A stretch of DNA of 64,000 nucleotides, from the NCBI GenBank assembly GCA_023390655.1, contig JAEWCL010000021.1, forward strand, positions 62,001 through 126,000, read 5' to 3'. The translations under genes and the position numbers were made by a program. The notes under the pieces were generated by a model. That model was not told the DNA's origin. It searched no databases and was given only the letters and a program-made list of their open reading frames with translations. Source of the stretch: Bacillota bacterium. Its GTDB lineage: Bacteria > Bacillota > Clostridia > Christensenellales > CAG-138. Within the stretch, counting starts at the first letter, position 1. Each line of letters begins with the position of its first letter. This document shows, in pieces, positions 50,382-58,871 of the stretch.

Positions 50382-51815
50382 ATGCATTTAAACAACGTTC
50401 GGTTGTCCCGGATTTTCAAGCTTTGCTGCCTGATATTACTTTGCATCGGTCTTACCGGATGCCTTTCAGTAGTTGGTCCAAGCGGGTGTGGACGTCCTCC
50501 CGATTTCTATAACCCAAACCTTCTTGTCATAAGACAGCAGGAAGATTATAGAAGACAATTTAAATTTGAAGATATGATCACCTATGACAGTACGGCGGTT
50601 TATTATCTTCGCAGTACGGAAGACGGCGCTCAGCTATACCGCGCAGAGCCGGGGCAGGAGCCCCAAATGCTTTATACGTTTGCGCGCCCCGTTCAAGAAA
50701 TTGCCTGTTGGGGAGATACCCTTTTGGTATATGGCCAACTGCCTGCGGAGGAGCAGGAGGAAAAGCAAAAGAAGCAGGCGGATCAGACGGATCAGGCGGA
50801 ATATGGCATTTATTTGTTACAGAAAAAAGATACCGCCGCATCCCCGGTGATCACCATCAAAAATCCTGAAGAATATCGGAAAGTCATCCTGCAAGACCAC
50901 ACGGACAATATGAGGCGTGGGGGCGTTAAGCTGCGGACTGTTTTTAACGAAGAAACCATAGGCAAACCGTTTGCTTACCTCCTGGATGCCTTGCATCCCC
51001 AATGGCTGGGGCGGGACATTTCAACGAAAGACCAGCAGGCAATCCTGCGGCTGTTTGGAACCCGGCTGGAGAAGGAATATAATATTCCCGAAGCTTACCG
51101 GGGAGATATTTGGGTGCTTGAAGGTGGTTCTTTGATAGTATGCGGAAGCTATGAGGATGGCATATACAGCGGCATTGGCTATGCCCGGTTGGACAGGAAG
51201 GGCAGAGAGGGGGGCCCTGTTTATAGCAATGAGAATTTGCTTTTTTATCAAAATGCCCCGTATGAAATATTTGCAAGCTGGAATGATATTCGTATTACGC
51301 CGGCCCGTGAGCTTTCAAAAAGCAAGTATGCGGTTGAACTGGTTCGGAAGTCCGAGGAATTTTTGAAACGATATGCCGGCCAGCAAGGGCGTATGCAGTA
51401 TTTGGTGGTATCCAGACATACAGACCAGATCGAGATGTATGCGGAAAAAGACTTATACGATATCAGATACGTCATCGGCCATAAAATCCTGGCCCTTGAC
51501 CTTGATACCATGCAGCAGACAAAGGAGCTTACCCTCACCACACCCCGCGAACAGGTGCTCTATGTAAGCGAAGCGGGGGCCTATACCTGGCGGCACGACG
51601 AAAGCCGCATATTTCTCACCAATTGGGAGGGGCAAAGCAAACCCGTGAGCGATACCATTCCCTATACGCCCCGCTATGAAACGGATGAAGACAGAGCGCA
51701 GAACGACGCCTGTAATACCTGGTATGTGGAAGTGGACCCGGAACGCAGCCGCCTGCTGCTCTTTGATATGACATTGGGGGAAACGGCGCTGCTCGCTGTT
51801 GTGCCTGTAGAATAA
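50382..51815 (+). CDS. Lipoprotein of unknown function, possibly a beta-propeller
   Basis: The 477-residue protein has a lipoprotein signal peptide with lipobox LTGC (Cys27). The mature part shows scattered beta-strand pairs with segments such as DSTAVYYLRSTEDGAQLYRAEPGQ, GDTLLVYGQLP, IWVLEGGSLIVCGSY and SRLLLFDMTLGE, suggesting a propeller. A Glu/Lys/Gln-rich insert lies at about 125-140. I do not recognise a family. Like its upstream neighbour it is AT-rich in its first two thirds. It has its own promoter and terminator. Confidence 0.65.
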   Translation: MHLNNVRLSRIFKLCCLILLCIGLTGCLSVVGPSGCGRPPDFYNPNLLVIRQQEDYRRQFKFEDMITYDSTAVYYLRSTEDGAQLYRAEPGQEPQMLYTFARPVQEIACWGDTLLVYGQLPAEEQEEKQKKQADQTDQAEYGIYLLQKKDTAASPVITIKNPEEYRKVILQDHTDNMRRGGVKLRTVFNEETIGKPFAYLLDALHPQWLGRDISTKDQQAILRLFGTRLEKEYNIPEAYRGDIWVLEGGSLIVCGSYEDGIYSGIGYARLDRKGREGGPVYSNENLLFYQNAPYEIFASWNDIRITPARELSKSKYAVELVRKSEEFLKRYAGQQGRMQYLVVSRHTDQIEMYAEKDLYDIRYVIGHKILALDLDTMQQTKELTLTTPREQVLYVSEAGAYTWRHDESRIFLTNWEGQSKPVSDTIPYTPRYETDEDRAQNDACNTWYVEVDPERSRLLLFDMTLGETALLAVVPVE

Positions 51816-51826
51816 CTGTGATACGC

Positions 51827-51852
51827 AAGCGGGGCCATGTGCCCCGCTTTTC
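51827..51852 (+). terminator. Terminator of the lipoprotein gene
   Basis: AAGCGGGGC and GCCCCGCTT with loop CATGT, then TTCTTATTT. Confidence 0.8.
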
Positions 51853-51880
51853 TTATTTCTCCTTGTGCGCACAAACATAC

Positions 51881-51910
51881 TTGACATTACATAAAATGTA
51901 ACGTTATAAT
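51881..51910 (+). promoter_or_regulatory. Consensus promoter with embedded operator for the ArsR-MFS operon
   Basis: TTGACA at 51881-51886 and TATAAT at 51905-51910, 18-bp spacer. Inside the spacer TTACATAAAATGTAA (51887-51901) is a perfect 6-3-6 palindrome, well placed for repression by the regulator it precedes. Confidence 0.78.
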
Positions 51911-51940
51911 TTGTGTAATGAAATGAGGAGCGTGTGCAAT

Positions 51941-52498
51941 ATGGACACCATCGTATTGTCTGGCAAAAAGGAACTGGATATCTACATCAACCCGCAGCGG
52001 CAGAAACTGCTGCGCTGTATGCGGATTGCGGGCGTGCCGGTGACGCCCAAGCAGCTTTCCGATCAGATCGGCATTTCCGCCTCTGCGGTGCAGCACCACA
52101 TCAAAAAGCTTGTGGAGCTTGGCATTGTGGAACTTAGCCATACCAAGCGCATCCGTGGAATCACGGCAAGCTACTATAAGGTGCTGCCCAAGACCATCAG
52201 CATTGGCGGCCAGATTGAAGACGAAAATGAAGAGCAGCGCATGGCGGTCATGCAAAATGCCATGAATGCCGTATTCACAGGCTTTTCCGAATACTGCAAA
52301 AGCAACCGGGCACGTGGGAATGCGGACGCACAGCATGGTGATATGCTTTCGGGCGTCATCCGCCTTGGCCGGGAGGAGGCAAAGGCGCTTTATCAGCTCA
52401 TCCGGGATTTTTTGGATCGGCATGAGCAAACCGAAGATGGCACGCCATGGGAGTATGCGCTCATTGCCTATCCGGTTGTGGAGGAAAAGGATGCGTAG
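51941..52498 (+). CDS. ArsR-like winged-helix regulator
   Basis: The 185-residue protein has an ArsR/HTH_20-type domain (about 18-80, with VTPKQLSDQIGISASAVQHHIKKLVELGIVEL) and a helical C-terminal part of unknown ligand. No metal-binding CxC motif is seen, so the signal may be an organic compound. ATG 51941 has GAGGAG ten bases upstream; a TTG at 51911 in the same frame lies in the promoter. It overlaps the MFS gene by 8 bp and likely represses both genes. Confidence 0.82.
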   Translation: MDTIVLSGKKELDIYINPQRQKLLRCMRIAGVPVTPKQLSDQIGISASAVQHHIKKLVELGIVELSHTKRIRGITASYYKVLPKTISIGGQIEDENEEQRMAVMQNAMNAVFTGFSEYCKSNRARGNADAQHGDMLSGVIRLGREEAKALYQLIRDFLDRHEQTEDGTPWEYALIAYPVVEEKDA

Positions 52499-53750
52499 GA
52501 TTTTTCAGGCGGTCGTTTTTCTCAGGACATTCGCCATAGGCATTATGGCGCCGGTGCTCGCGCTGGCACTGCTTGCGCATGGCGCTTCTATCAGCACCAT
52601 TTCGCTGCTGCTTGGCGCATATTCCCTGACGGTGATCGTTATGGAGTTTCCAAGCGGCGTGTTTGCAGACCTCTGCGGCAGAAAAAAGGCGTTTTTGCTT
52701 TCTGCCATCCTTTATCTGGTTTGCTTTACCATTGTGCTCTTTTCAAAATCCATGCCCGCGCTGCTGGTTGCCATGGTTGTAAACGGCTTGGGGCGCGCGT
52801 TTTCTTCCGGCAGCATTGAGGCCTTGGCCATTGATGATGCGGTCGCAAACGGGGCCATCCTTGCAAAGGTGACGGGCCAGCTCTCCATACTGGAAAGCGC
52901 AGGTCTTGCGGCGGGGGCGCTCGCGGGCGGCTGGCTGTCCGGCATTGGGGCGGCGTATACCGGCAATATCCTTGGGAGCCTTGCGTTGTATGGGCTGCTG
53001 TTGTTCCTGGCGCTGTTTTTTGTAAAAGAACAGCGGATGCAGGCGGAACATGAAGCGGAAACCACCGGTTCCCGCATCGGTGCGCAGGTGAGGGAAAGCG
53101 TCGCATTCATGGCGCAAAAGGGGCTGGTGCGCGTACTGCTTGTGTTTGCGTTCCTCACGGGCTTTGCGCTGCTTTCGATAGAAACCTACTGGCAGCCCGC
53201 GCTCAATGCGCTTTCCCCTGCCCCCTGGTTGTTGGGGGCAGTCAGCTTTGCGGGGTTTTTCTGCACCATCCTCGGCAGCAAGGCGGTCGAGTGCGCGCTT
53301 GTCAAAAAGCCCGAACACGGCGTGATATGGCTGCTTGCCGGTAAGGCGATGTTTGGCGTCTGCCTGATTGTCCTGCTGTTCCAGTTCCAAACGCCGTTCT
53401 TTGTCGGTGTGTATATGCTTAGTTATCTGTTCCTTGGCGGCACGAGCGTTGCGGAAAACACGCTGCTCAACGGGATGGTGGCGCCCAGCCGGCGGGCGAG
53501 CATCCTCTCCCTGTCTTCCTTTGTGCTCCAGATCGGCGGGCTTTTTGCTTCCCTGACCGGCTATGTGGTGAGCGCGCGGATGGCGTATCGGAACATGTGG
53601 CTGATTGCGGGCCTGCTGCTCCTGTCTGGCGTCGCGGCGTTCACGCTGGTACACGCAAAGCAGCGCCTCCGGAAAAAAGAGGAGAACGTGCAGGAGCCGC
53701 TGGTGGAGGAGCAAGTGGAAGAAACACCGGAAATGAAGCAGGAAATATAG
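52491..53750 (+). CDS. MFS transporter, probable drug or metabolite exporter
   Basis: The 419-residue protein has about twelve hydrophobic segments and the MFS loop 2-3 motif GVFADLCGRKKAFL (about 60-75). The central loop is short and the tail is charged and Glu-rich. Linkage with an ArsR-like repressor suggests inducible efflux, but the substrate is unknown. The start at 52491 overlaps the end of the regulator gene, with GAGGAAAAGG upstream. Confidence 0.88.
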   Translation: MRRIFQAVVFLRTFAIGIMAPVLALALLAHGASISTISLLLGAYSLTVIVMEFPSGVFADLCGRKKAFLLSAILYLVCFTIVLFSKSMPALLVAMVVNGLGRAFSSGSIEALAIDDAVANGAILAKVTGQLSILESAGLAAGALAGGWLSGIGAAYTGNILGSLALYGLLLFLALFFVKEQRMQAEHEAETTGSRIGAQVRESVAFMAQKGLVRVLLVFAFLTGFALLSIETYWQPALNALSPAPWLLGAVSFAGFFCTILGSKAVECALVKKPEHGVIWLLAGKAMFGVCLIVLLFQFQTPFFVGVYMLSYLFLGGTSVAENTLLNGMVAPSRRASILSLSSFVLQIGGLFASLTGYVVSARMAYRNMWLIAGLLLLSGVAAFTLVHAKQRLRKKEENVQEPLVEEQVEETPEMKQEI

Positions 53751-53776
53751 GTTGGGGCGCTGCCCTGCAGAAAGCA

Positions 53777-53812
53777 AAAGAGCGGAGGGCCAAGGCCCTC
53801 CGCTCTTTTTAG
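53777..53812. terminator. Bidirectional terminator between MFS and YhaM-like genes
   Basis: AAAAGAGCGGAGGGC and GCCCTCCGCTCTTTTT form a long stem with loop CAAG. Confidence 0.88.
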
Positions 53813-53825
53813 ATATACGTTTACT

Positions 53826-54788
53826 TTACTTGATATCCCCATGCCCGTGCTGGTACATCTGGCGGTTGTCAAGCGCCCATATTCGCTCGGAGAACCCGCC
53901 CTTGGGTACGCCGGAAAGCGCATCGAACATTTCATAGAGCCTACTATCCAGCATATCAAGGTGTGCAAGCAGTTCCGCCTCCGGGAACATCGGCCCCTTG
54001 GGGCTGCCGTATTCCGGCACGCTGTGGTGGGAAAGGATCATATGCTGGACGAGCATGCACAGCTCCTGCGGGATGTCCAAAAGCTCACACGCGGAGCCCA
54101 CCATATTTACGCCCAGGCTGATATGGCCGATCAGCTGCCCTGCAGGCGTATAGCCGCCCGCAAGCCCAAGCGCACCCGTATCCATCTCTACAAGCTTTGC
54201 GATATCGTGTAACATCGCCCCTGCGTAAACAAGCTCCGCGTCGATCATGGGATAAAGCGGGATAAGCGCCTTTGCGGCCTGCACAATGGAAAGCGTGTGG
54301 TGCAATAACCCGCCCCGCGTCGCGTGGTGGAGTTTGACGGCGGCGGGCGCGCGCAACAGCTGCTCCTTATTGGTGCGCAGCAGGTACTGCACCAGCCGCC
54401 TTAAATCATCGTCCGCAAACGCTTCCGCCGTTTCAAACAGCTCCGTATACATCCATTCCGGGTCAAACGGCGCGCAGGGCACCAAGAGCGCCATATCCAC
54501 ATCGTCGGTCGGCGCTGCGCCGCGCATCTTATCGATTTTGAGCTGCTCCGCGTCCTTCCAGACGTTGATGCTACCCTTAAGCCAGATCACCTGGTCCGCA
54601 TCAAATACGCCGTGCTGCTGGGCGTTATAATCCCAGAGCTTTGCGTCCGCCTCGCCCTCGCAGTCGGCAAGCACCAGGTCAAGATACGCGCTGCCCTTGA
54701 TGTTCGTTTTAATTTGGACGCTTTTAACAATGCAAAAGCCCTCGACGTTTGCGCCCTCCGCCGTGCTCAAAAGCCGCATTCTGGCCAT
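53826..54788 (-). CDS. HD-domain 3'-5' exoribonuclease, YhaM-like
   Basis: The 320-residue protein joins an N-terminal OB-fold (about 15-95) to an HD domain (about 165-300) with GGLLHHTLSIV and AMLHDIAKLVE, the His and His-Asp metal ligands, and further HISLG and ILSHH histidines. This layout matches YhaM/CBF1, which degrades RNA or single-stranded DNA. The ATG at 54786-54788 follows GGGGAG. An extended -10 (TGCTATACT, -10 at 55021-55026 on the reverse strand) implies a leader of about 220 nt. Two GCATGCATGC stretches flank part of that leader (54838 and 54951). Confidence 0.85.
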   Translation of the reverse strand: MARMRLLSTAEGANVEGFCIVKSVQIKTNIKGSAYLDLVLADCEGEADAKLWDYNAQQHGVFDADQVIWLKGSINVWKDAEQLKIDKMRGAAPTDDVDMALLVPCAPFDPEWMYTELFETAEAFADDDLRRLVQYLLRTNKEQLLRAPAAVKLHHATRGGLLHHTLSIVQAAKALIPLYPMIDAELVYAGAMLHDIAKLVEMDTGALGLAGGYTPAGQLIGHISLGVNMVGSACELLDIPQELCMLVQHMILSHHSVPEYGSPKGPMFPEAELLAHLDMLDSRLYEMFDALSGVPKGGFSERIWALDNRQMYQHGHGDIK

Positions 54789-55135
54789 AGTATGTTCTCC
54801 CCTCGCCAGCACGGCGCTGTAGCCAATACCAACTCCAACATGCATGCATCGCCACGGCGGTTCTTTCGCGCGGGGCAGCCGCCTTCCGCTCGGCGCAATC
54901 GAATACGCTTCGCTTCGGCTCCCTGCACCGCAGTAAAAATTCCGTTTTAAACGCATGCATGCGCTCCATTGGTACTCCAGCGCCGCACGTAAAAAGTCTG
55001 TTATTTACCCAGTATAGCAGACGGCGCAATAAAAGGAAAACGCGAATCTTCGGGGGCATTCCCGCTTTTGTTCCGTTTACATTCAATCGAAAATACGCTA
55101 AAGTAAAAAAGTGCCCGCATGGTGGGAATTTGTCA

Positions 55136-55164
55136 TTGACACGGTGTAAGGATTGTGTTAGATT
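55136..55164 (+). promoter_or_regulatory. Promoter of the rpmG-secE-nusG operon
   Basis: TTGACA at 55136-55141, 17-bp spacer ending in TGT, then TAGATT at 55159-55164: an extended -10 promoter. The rest of the 473-bp gap 54789-55261 contains the YhaM-like leader and no gene. Confidence 0.6.
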
Positions 55165-55261
55165 TGAAAAGGTCACCCCGCAAGGGGCTTTCTTTTGATG
55201 AGCCAAATTTGTTTGACGAACGGCACGGGCACGGCCGTTTGAATTCCGGGAGGTAAGGATT

Positions 55262-55411
55262 ATGCGCGTTAAGATCACATTGGCCTGCACCGAGTGCAAG
55301 CAGAGGAACTACAATACCTTTAAAAACAAGAAGAATGACCCGGACAGGCTGGAGTTCAGCAAGTATTGCCGCTTCTGCCGCAAGCACACCACACACAGGG
55401 AATCCAAGTAA
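55262..55411 (+). CDS. rpmG: 50S ribosomal protein L33
   Basis: The 49-residue protein begins MRVKITLACTECKQRNY and ends CRFCRKHTTHRESK. The CxxC pairs (10/13 and 36/39) mark the zinc-containing form of L33. GGGAGG precedes the ATG. It leads the secE-nusG cluster as in most Firmicutes. Confidence 0.97.
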   Translation: MRVKITLACTECKQRNYNTFKNKKNDPDRLEFSKYCRFCRKHTTHRESK

Positions 55412-55469
55412 TCGCTTCTCATAAAGCCATACATTTGGATGAAAATAACTGCAATGGGGGATACTATCC

Positions 55470-55736
55470 ATGGCGAACAACGAAATAAAGCCTGCCGATA
55501 AAAAAGCAGCCGACAAGAAACCGGCAAAGGCGAAGAATCCTTCCCGCCTCCGCCCGCTGCACTATTTCAAAGAAGTTGCGGGTGAAGTGAAAAAGCTCAG
55601 CTGGCCTACGTGGAAGGAACTGTTCTCCCGTACGGGCGCGGTGGTTGCGTTTGTCGTTGCCATGGCTGTGCTCATCGGCGTGCTGGATCTTCTGTTCTCG
55701 CAGGGCGTCAGGCTGATCGCGCTCATCGGCGCGTAA
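55470..55736 (+). CDS. secE: Preprotein translocase subunit SecE
   Basis: The 88-residue protein has a Lys/Ala-rich N-terminus, the conserved YFKEVAGEVKKLSWPTWKEL segment and one membrane helix (about 58-78). It clamps the SecY channel. It precedes nusG as usual. Confidence 0.96.
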   Translation: MANNEIKPADKKAADKKPAKAKNPSRLRPLHYFKEVAGEVKKLSWPTWKELFSRTGAVVAFVVAMAVLIGVLDLLFSQGVRLIALIGA

Positions 55737-55810
55737 CGGCTTGTGTTGCTTCTGCCGCGCTGTCTTTTGTATAAACGGCGCATGCTTTTTTGAAAGGAGG
55801 CCGGAGTGCT

Positions 55811-56332
55811 ATGAGTGAAGAGGCCAAGTGGTATGTTGTGCATACCTATTCCGGCTACGAAAACAAGGTAAAGGAAGACCTGGAAAAATCCGTGGAGAAC
55901 ATGGGCCTGCAGGAGCAGATTCTGGAGGTCAAGTATCCGACGGAGGAAACCATTGAGGTCGGCAAAAACGGCAAAAAGAAGACAATGCTGCGCAAGGTGT
56001 ATCCCGGCTATGTTATGGTTAAGATGATCATGACGGATAAGACCTGGTATGTCGTGCGCAATACCCGCGGCGTGACGGGCTTCGTCGGGCCGGGCAGCAA
56101 GCCCATCCCCCTGACGGATGAAGAGGTCACGGCAATGGGTGTCGAGCGTATCCCCATCGTCCTCAATATCGAGGTGGGCGAAAACGTGCGCGTTGTCTCC
56201 GGGCCTTTGGAGAAATTCATCGGCCGTGTCGAAGCGCTGGACGCCGAGCGTCAGAAAATCAAGCTTACGGTCTCCATGTTTGGCCGCGAAACGCCCGTGG
56301 AGCTGGACTTTGTACAGGTCCAGAAGCTGTAA
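55811..56332 (+). CDS. nusG: Transcription termination/antitermination protein NusG
   Basis: The 173-residue protein has the NGN domain (KWYVVHTYSGYENKVKEDLE) and a C-terminal KOW domain (VGENVRVVSGPLEKFIGRVEALD). It binds RNA polymerase and couples elongation with Rho or ribosomes. The start at 55811 has AAGGAGG upstream; a frame from 55790 is not needed. Confidence 0.97.
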   Translation: MSEEAKWYVVHTYSGYENKVKEDLEKSVENMGLQEQILEVKYPTEETIEVGKNGKKKTMLRKVYPGYVMVKMIMTDKTWYVVRNTRGVTGFVGPGSKPIPLTDEEVTAMGVERIPIVLNIEVGENVRVVSGPLEKFIGRVEALDAERQKIKLTVSMFGRETPVELDFVQVQKL

Positions 56333-56347
56333 CCCATTCGTCTCAAA

Positions 56348-56366
56348 GAATCCTTCGGATTTTTTG
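56348..56366 (+). terminator. Weak hairpin between nusG and rplK
   Basis: GAATCC and GGATTT with a TTC loop and a run of T. The stem is short, so it would at most cause partial termination. Confidence 0.35.
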
Positions 56367-56433
56367 ATATAAAGTGGGAGGGGGCGGCACCCCGTTTACC
56401 ACAAACTACAATTTACAGTAGGAGGAAACTGCA

Positions 56434-56859
56434 ATGGCAAAGAAGATCACAGGCTATGTGAAGCTTCAGATTCCCGCCGGCAAAGCGACGCCGGCACCGC
56501 CGGTCGGCCCCGCGTTGGGCCAGCACGGCGTCAACATCATGGGCTTCTGCAAGGAGTTCAATGAGCGCACCGCAAAACAGGTGGGGTTGATCATCCCCGT
56601 CGTTATCACTGTGTATGCGGACCGTTCCTTTACCTTCATCACCAAGACCCCTCCCGCCGCGGTTCTGATTAAGAAGGCCGTAGGCATCGAGAGCGGCTCG
56701 GGCGTTCCCAACAAGACCAAGGTCGCCACCATCACCAAGGCGCAGGTCAAGGAAATCGCGGAGCTGAAAATGCCGGACCTCAACGCGGCAAGCGTAGAGG
56801 CCGCCATGAGCATGGTCGCAGGCACGGCGCGCAGCATGGGCGTCGTGGTGAGCGACTAA
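56434..56859 (+). CDS. rplK: 50S ribosomal protein L11
   Basis: The 141-residue protein has the GYVKLQIPAGKATPAPPVGPALGQHGVNIMGFCKEFN start and the C-terminal rRNA-binding domain with KIAELKMPDLNA-like text (EIAELKMPDLNA). It forms the GTPase-associated centre with 23S rRNA and L10. AGGAGG precedes the ATG. Confidence 0.97.
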   Translation: MAKKITGYVKLQIPAGKATPAPPVGPALGQHGVNIMGFCKEFNERTAKQVGLIIPVVITVYADRSFTFITKTPPAAVLIKKAVGIESGSGVPNKTKVATITKAQVKEIAELKMPDLNAASVEAAMSMVAGTARSMGVVVSD

Positions 56860-56874
56860 GGGGGAGGAGAAGTT

Positions 56875-57567
56875 ATGAAGCACGGTAAGAAATACGTTGA
56901 AAGCAAAAAGCTGATCGACTCTACCCGCCAGTACGACACGCGTGAAGGTCTTGACCTTTTGCTGCAGACCGCAAAGGCCAAGTTTGATGAATCCGTGGAA
57001 GTGCACGTCCGTTTGGGCGTTGACTCCCGCCATGCGGATCAGCAGGTGCGCGGCGCGGTTGTTCTGCCGCACGGCACGGGCAAAACCGTCCGCGTCCTCG
57101 TGTTCGCCAAGGCCGATAAAGCGCGTGAAGCGCTTGAAGCGGGTGCTGATTTCGTAGGCGACGAGGATCTTGTCAAGAAGATTCAGACGGAAAACTGGTT
57201 TGGGTTTGACGTTTGCGTCGCGACGCCTGACATGATGGGTCTCGTCGGCCGCATCGGCCGCGTACTCGGCCCCAAGGGCCTCATGCCGAACCCCAAGAGC
57301 GGTACGGTTACCATGGACGTCACCAAGGCCGTCAAGGACATCAAGGCCGGTAAGGTTGAGTACCGTCTTGACAAGACCAACATCGTGCACTGCCCCGTCG
57401 GCAAGATTTCCTTCGGCACTGAAAAGCTTGAGGAAAACGTCAACACGCTGATGGAAGCCATTATCAAGGCCAAGCCGGCAGCCGCAAAGGGCACCTACCT
57501 CAAGAGCGTGGTACTGTCCTCCACGATGGGCCCTGGCATCAAGTTCAATCCCCTGCGCTTTAGCTAA
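56875..57567 (+). CDS. rplA: 50S ribosomal protein L1
   Basis: The 230-residue protein shows the L1 signature LGPKGLMPNPKSGTVT and the DSRHADQQVRG segment. It forms the mobile L1 stalk that helps release E-site tRNA. It follows rplK by 15 bp with GGGGGAGGAG upstream. Confidence 0.97.
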   Translation: MKHGKKYVESKKLIDSTRQYDTREGLDLLLQTAKAKFDESVEVHVRLGVDSRHADQQVRGAVVLPHGTGKTVRVLVFAKADKAREALEAGADFVGDEDLVKKIQTENWFGFDVCVATPDMMGLVGRIGRVLGPKGLMPNPKSGTVTMDVTKAVKDIKAGKVEYRLDKTNIVHCPVGKISFGTEKLEENVNTLMEAIIKAKPAAAKGTYLKSVVLSSTMGPGIKFNPLRFS

Positions 57568-57582
57568 GCTAAATCCCGGGCA

Positions 57583-57612
57583 TTGACAAATACGCCGGAG
57601 CTGTGATATACT
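57583..57612 (+). promoter_or_regulatory. Strong promoter of rplJ-rplL
   Basis: TTGACA at 57583-57588, 18-bp spacer ending in TGA, TATACT at 57607-57612: near-consensus with extended -10. It gives rplJL a transcript separate from rplKA. Confidence 0.8.
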
Positions 57613-57636
57613 CCGTTCCGGTCATATCCCTTTTTC

Positions 57637-57745
57637 GCCATAGACAGCAGGTGCGGCATGCCGCTTAATTCCCTGCCGAGGTGAGCATAAAGCGTTTTGT
57701 ATAGGCGCGCTCTCTTGTCTATTTGGCATAGGGAGCGCGTTTTTT
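57637..57745 (+). promoter_or_regulatory. Ribosomal protein L10 leader RNA with attenuator
   Basis: The segment ATAGACAGCAGGTGC ... TTAATTCCCTGCCGAGGTG (57640-57683) is the conserved L10 leader core, in which L10(L12)4 binds and represses its own operon. It is followed by the hairpin CGCGCTCTC / GGGAGCGCG and six T (57706-57745), a terminator in the leader. Confidence 0.9.
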
Positions 57746-57813
57746 ATGGTTGTCACCCGGCTTTTATGTAAGCCGGTAAAGCAATACAGTATGGAAAAGA
57801 AGGAGGTGAAACC

Positions 57814-58338
57814 ATGGCAAACGTTCAAATTATCGAGTTGAAGGCTGCCAAGGTCGCCGAAGTACAGGAGAAGCTCCAAAAGGCCAAATCCGTAATCGTT
57901 TTTGATTATCGCGGCCTGACGGTGGAGGAAGTTACCAACCTGCGTAACGAAATGCGTAAGGCCGACATCGAGTATCTGGTACTCAAGAACGGCATCGTTG
58001 AGCGCGCAGCGAACCTTGCGGGCATCGACGCTTCCATCAATGAGATGCTCAAAGGCCCCAGCGCGTTCGCAATCGCGTATGAGGATGCAGTAGCTCCCGC
58101 CAAGATCCTCAAGGATTTCGTCAAGAAGGTCAAGAAGTGCGCCATCAAGGGCGGCGTTGTGGAAGGCAAGGTTGAAAGCGCTGAGATGATCAACGCTATC
58201 GCAGATCTGCCCTCCCGTGAGGTGCTCATCGCCCGCCTGCTGGGCAGCATGATGTCCCCGATTTCCGGTCTCGCTATCGTGCTCGACCAGATCGCAAAGA
58301 AACAGGGCGGCGGCGCCGAAGCCCCCGCTGCGGAATAA
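57814..58338 (+). CDS. rplJ: 50S ribosomal protein L10
   Basis: The 174-residue protein has the L10 start KVAEVQEKLQKAKSVIVFDYRGLTVEE and a C-terminal helix for L7/L12 binding. It anchors the stalk and, with L12, binds the leader above. AAGGAGG precedes the ATG. Confidence 0.97.
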   Translation: MANVQIIELKAAKVAEVQEKLQKAKSVIVFDYRGLTVEEVTNLRNEMRKADIEYLVLKNGIVERAANLAGIDASINEMLKGPSAFAIAYEDAVAPAKILKDFVKKVKKCAIKGGVVEGKVESAEMINAIADLPSREVLIARLLGSMMSPISGLAIVLDQIAKKQGGGAEAPAAE

Positions 58339-58383
58339 CAGCCGCGTAATTTAAAAACATTAGTACATAAAAGGAGAATTACC

Positions 58384-58752
58384 ATGAATAAGGAGCAGTT
58401 GATTGCCGATATCAAGGCGATGTCCGTGTTGGAGCTTTCCGAGCTCGTAAAGGCGCTTGAGGAAGAATTTGGCGTATCCGCCGCCGCTACCGCGGTTGCC
58501 GTTGCCGGTCCCGCCGCCGCTGCCGAAGCAGTGGAAGAGAAGACCGAGTTCGACGCCATCCTCAAGGAAGTCGGCCCCGAAAAGATCAAGGTTATCAAGG
58601 TTGTGCGCGAGCTGACCGGCCTTGGCCTCAAGGAAGCAAAAGACCTCGTCGACAACGCGCCCAAGCCCCTTAAGGAAGGCGCTTCCAAGGAAGAGTGCGA
58701 GAAGATCGCCGCTGCGTTCAAGGAAGTTGGCGCAACCGTCGAAATCAAATAA
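58384..58752 (+). CDS. rplL: 50S ribosomal protein L7/L12
   Basis: The 122-residue protein has the dimerising N-terminus, an Ala/Val hinge (AAATAVAVAGPAAAAEAVEE) and the factor-binding C-terminal domain (KIKVIKVVRELTGLGLKEAKDLVD). It recruits translation GTPases. Last gene of the operon. Confidence 0.98.
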   Translation: MNKEQLIADIKAMSVLELSELVKALEEEFGVSAAATAVAVAGPAAAAEAVEEKTEFDAILKEVGPEKIKVIKVVRELTGLGLKEAKDLVDNAPKPLKEGASKEECEKIAAAFKEVGATVEIK

Positions 58753-58768
58753 CTTTGGTTTTGCATCA

Positions 58769-58801
58769 AAAGGCCTGCAGAGTTTTCTGCGGGTCTTTTT
58801 T
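58769..58801 (+). terminator. Terminator of the rplJL operon
   Basis: AGGCCTGCAGA and TCTGCGGGTCT form an 11-bp stem with two G-U pairs, followed by a T-run. Confidence 0.85.
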
Positions 58802-58816
58802 GTATGTATAACAGAC

Positions 58817-58850
58817 AAAAAAGCCTGTGCGAAGGCTCGCACAGGCTTTT
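58817..58850. terminator. Second terminator, serving the convergent lipoprotein gene
   Basis: AAAAGCCTGTGCGA and TCGCACAGGCTTTT form a 14-bp stem with a GGC-containing loop, flanked by A and T runs. Confidence 0.85.
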
Positions 58851-58871
58851 CCGGAATGAGACAATCGGTTG

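Noticed and set aside
48639..51815. Prophage or integrative element
   Set aside because: AT-rich pair only; no integrase, transposase, attachment repeats or phage structural genes were seen.
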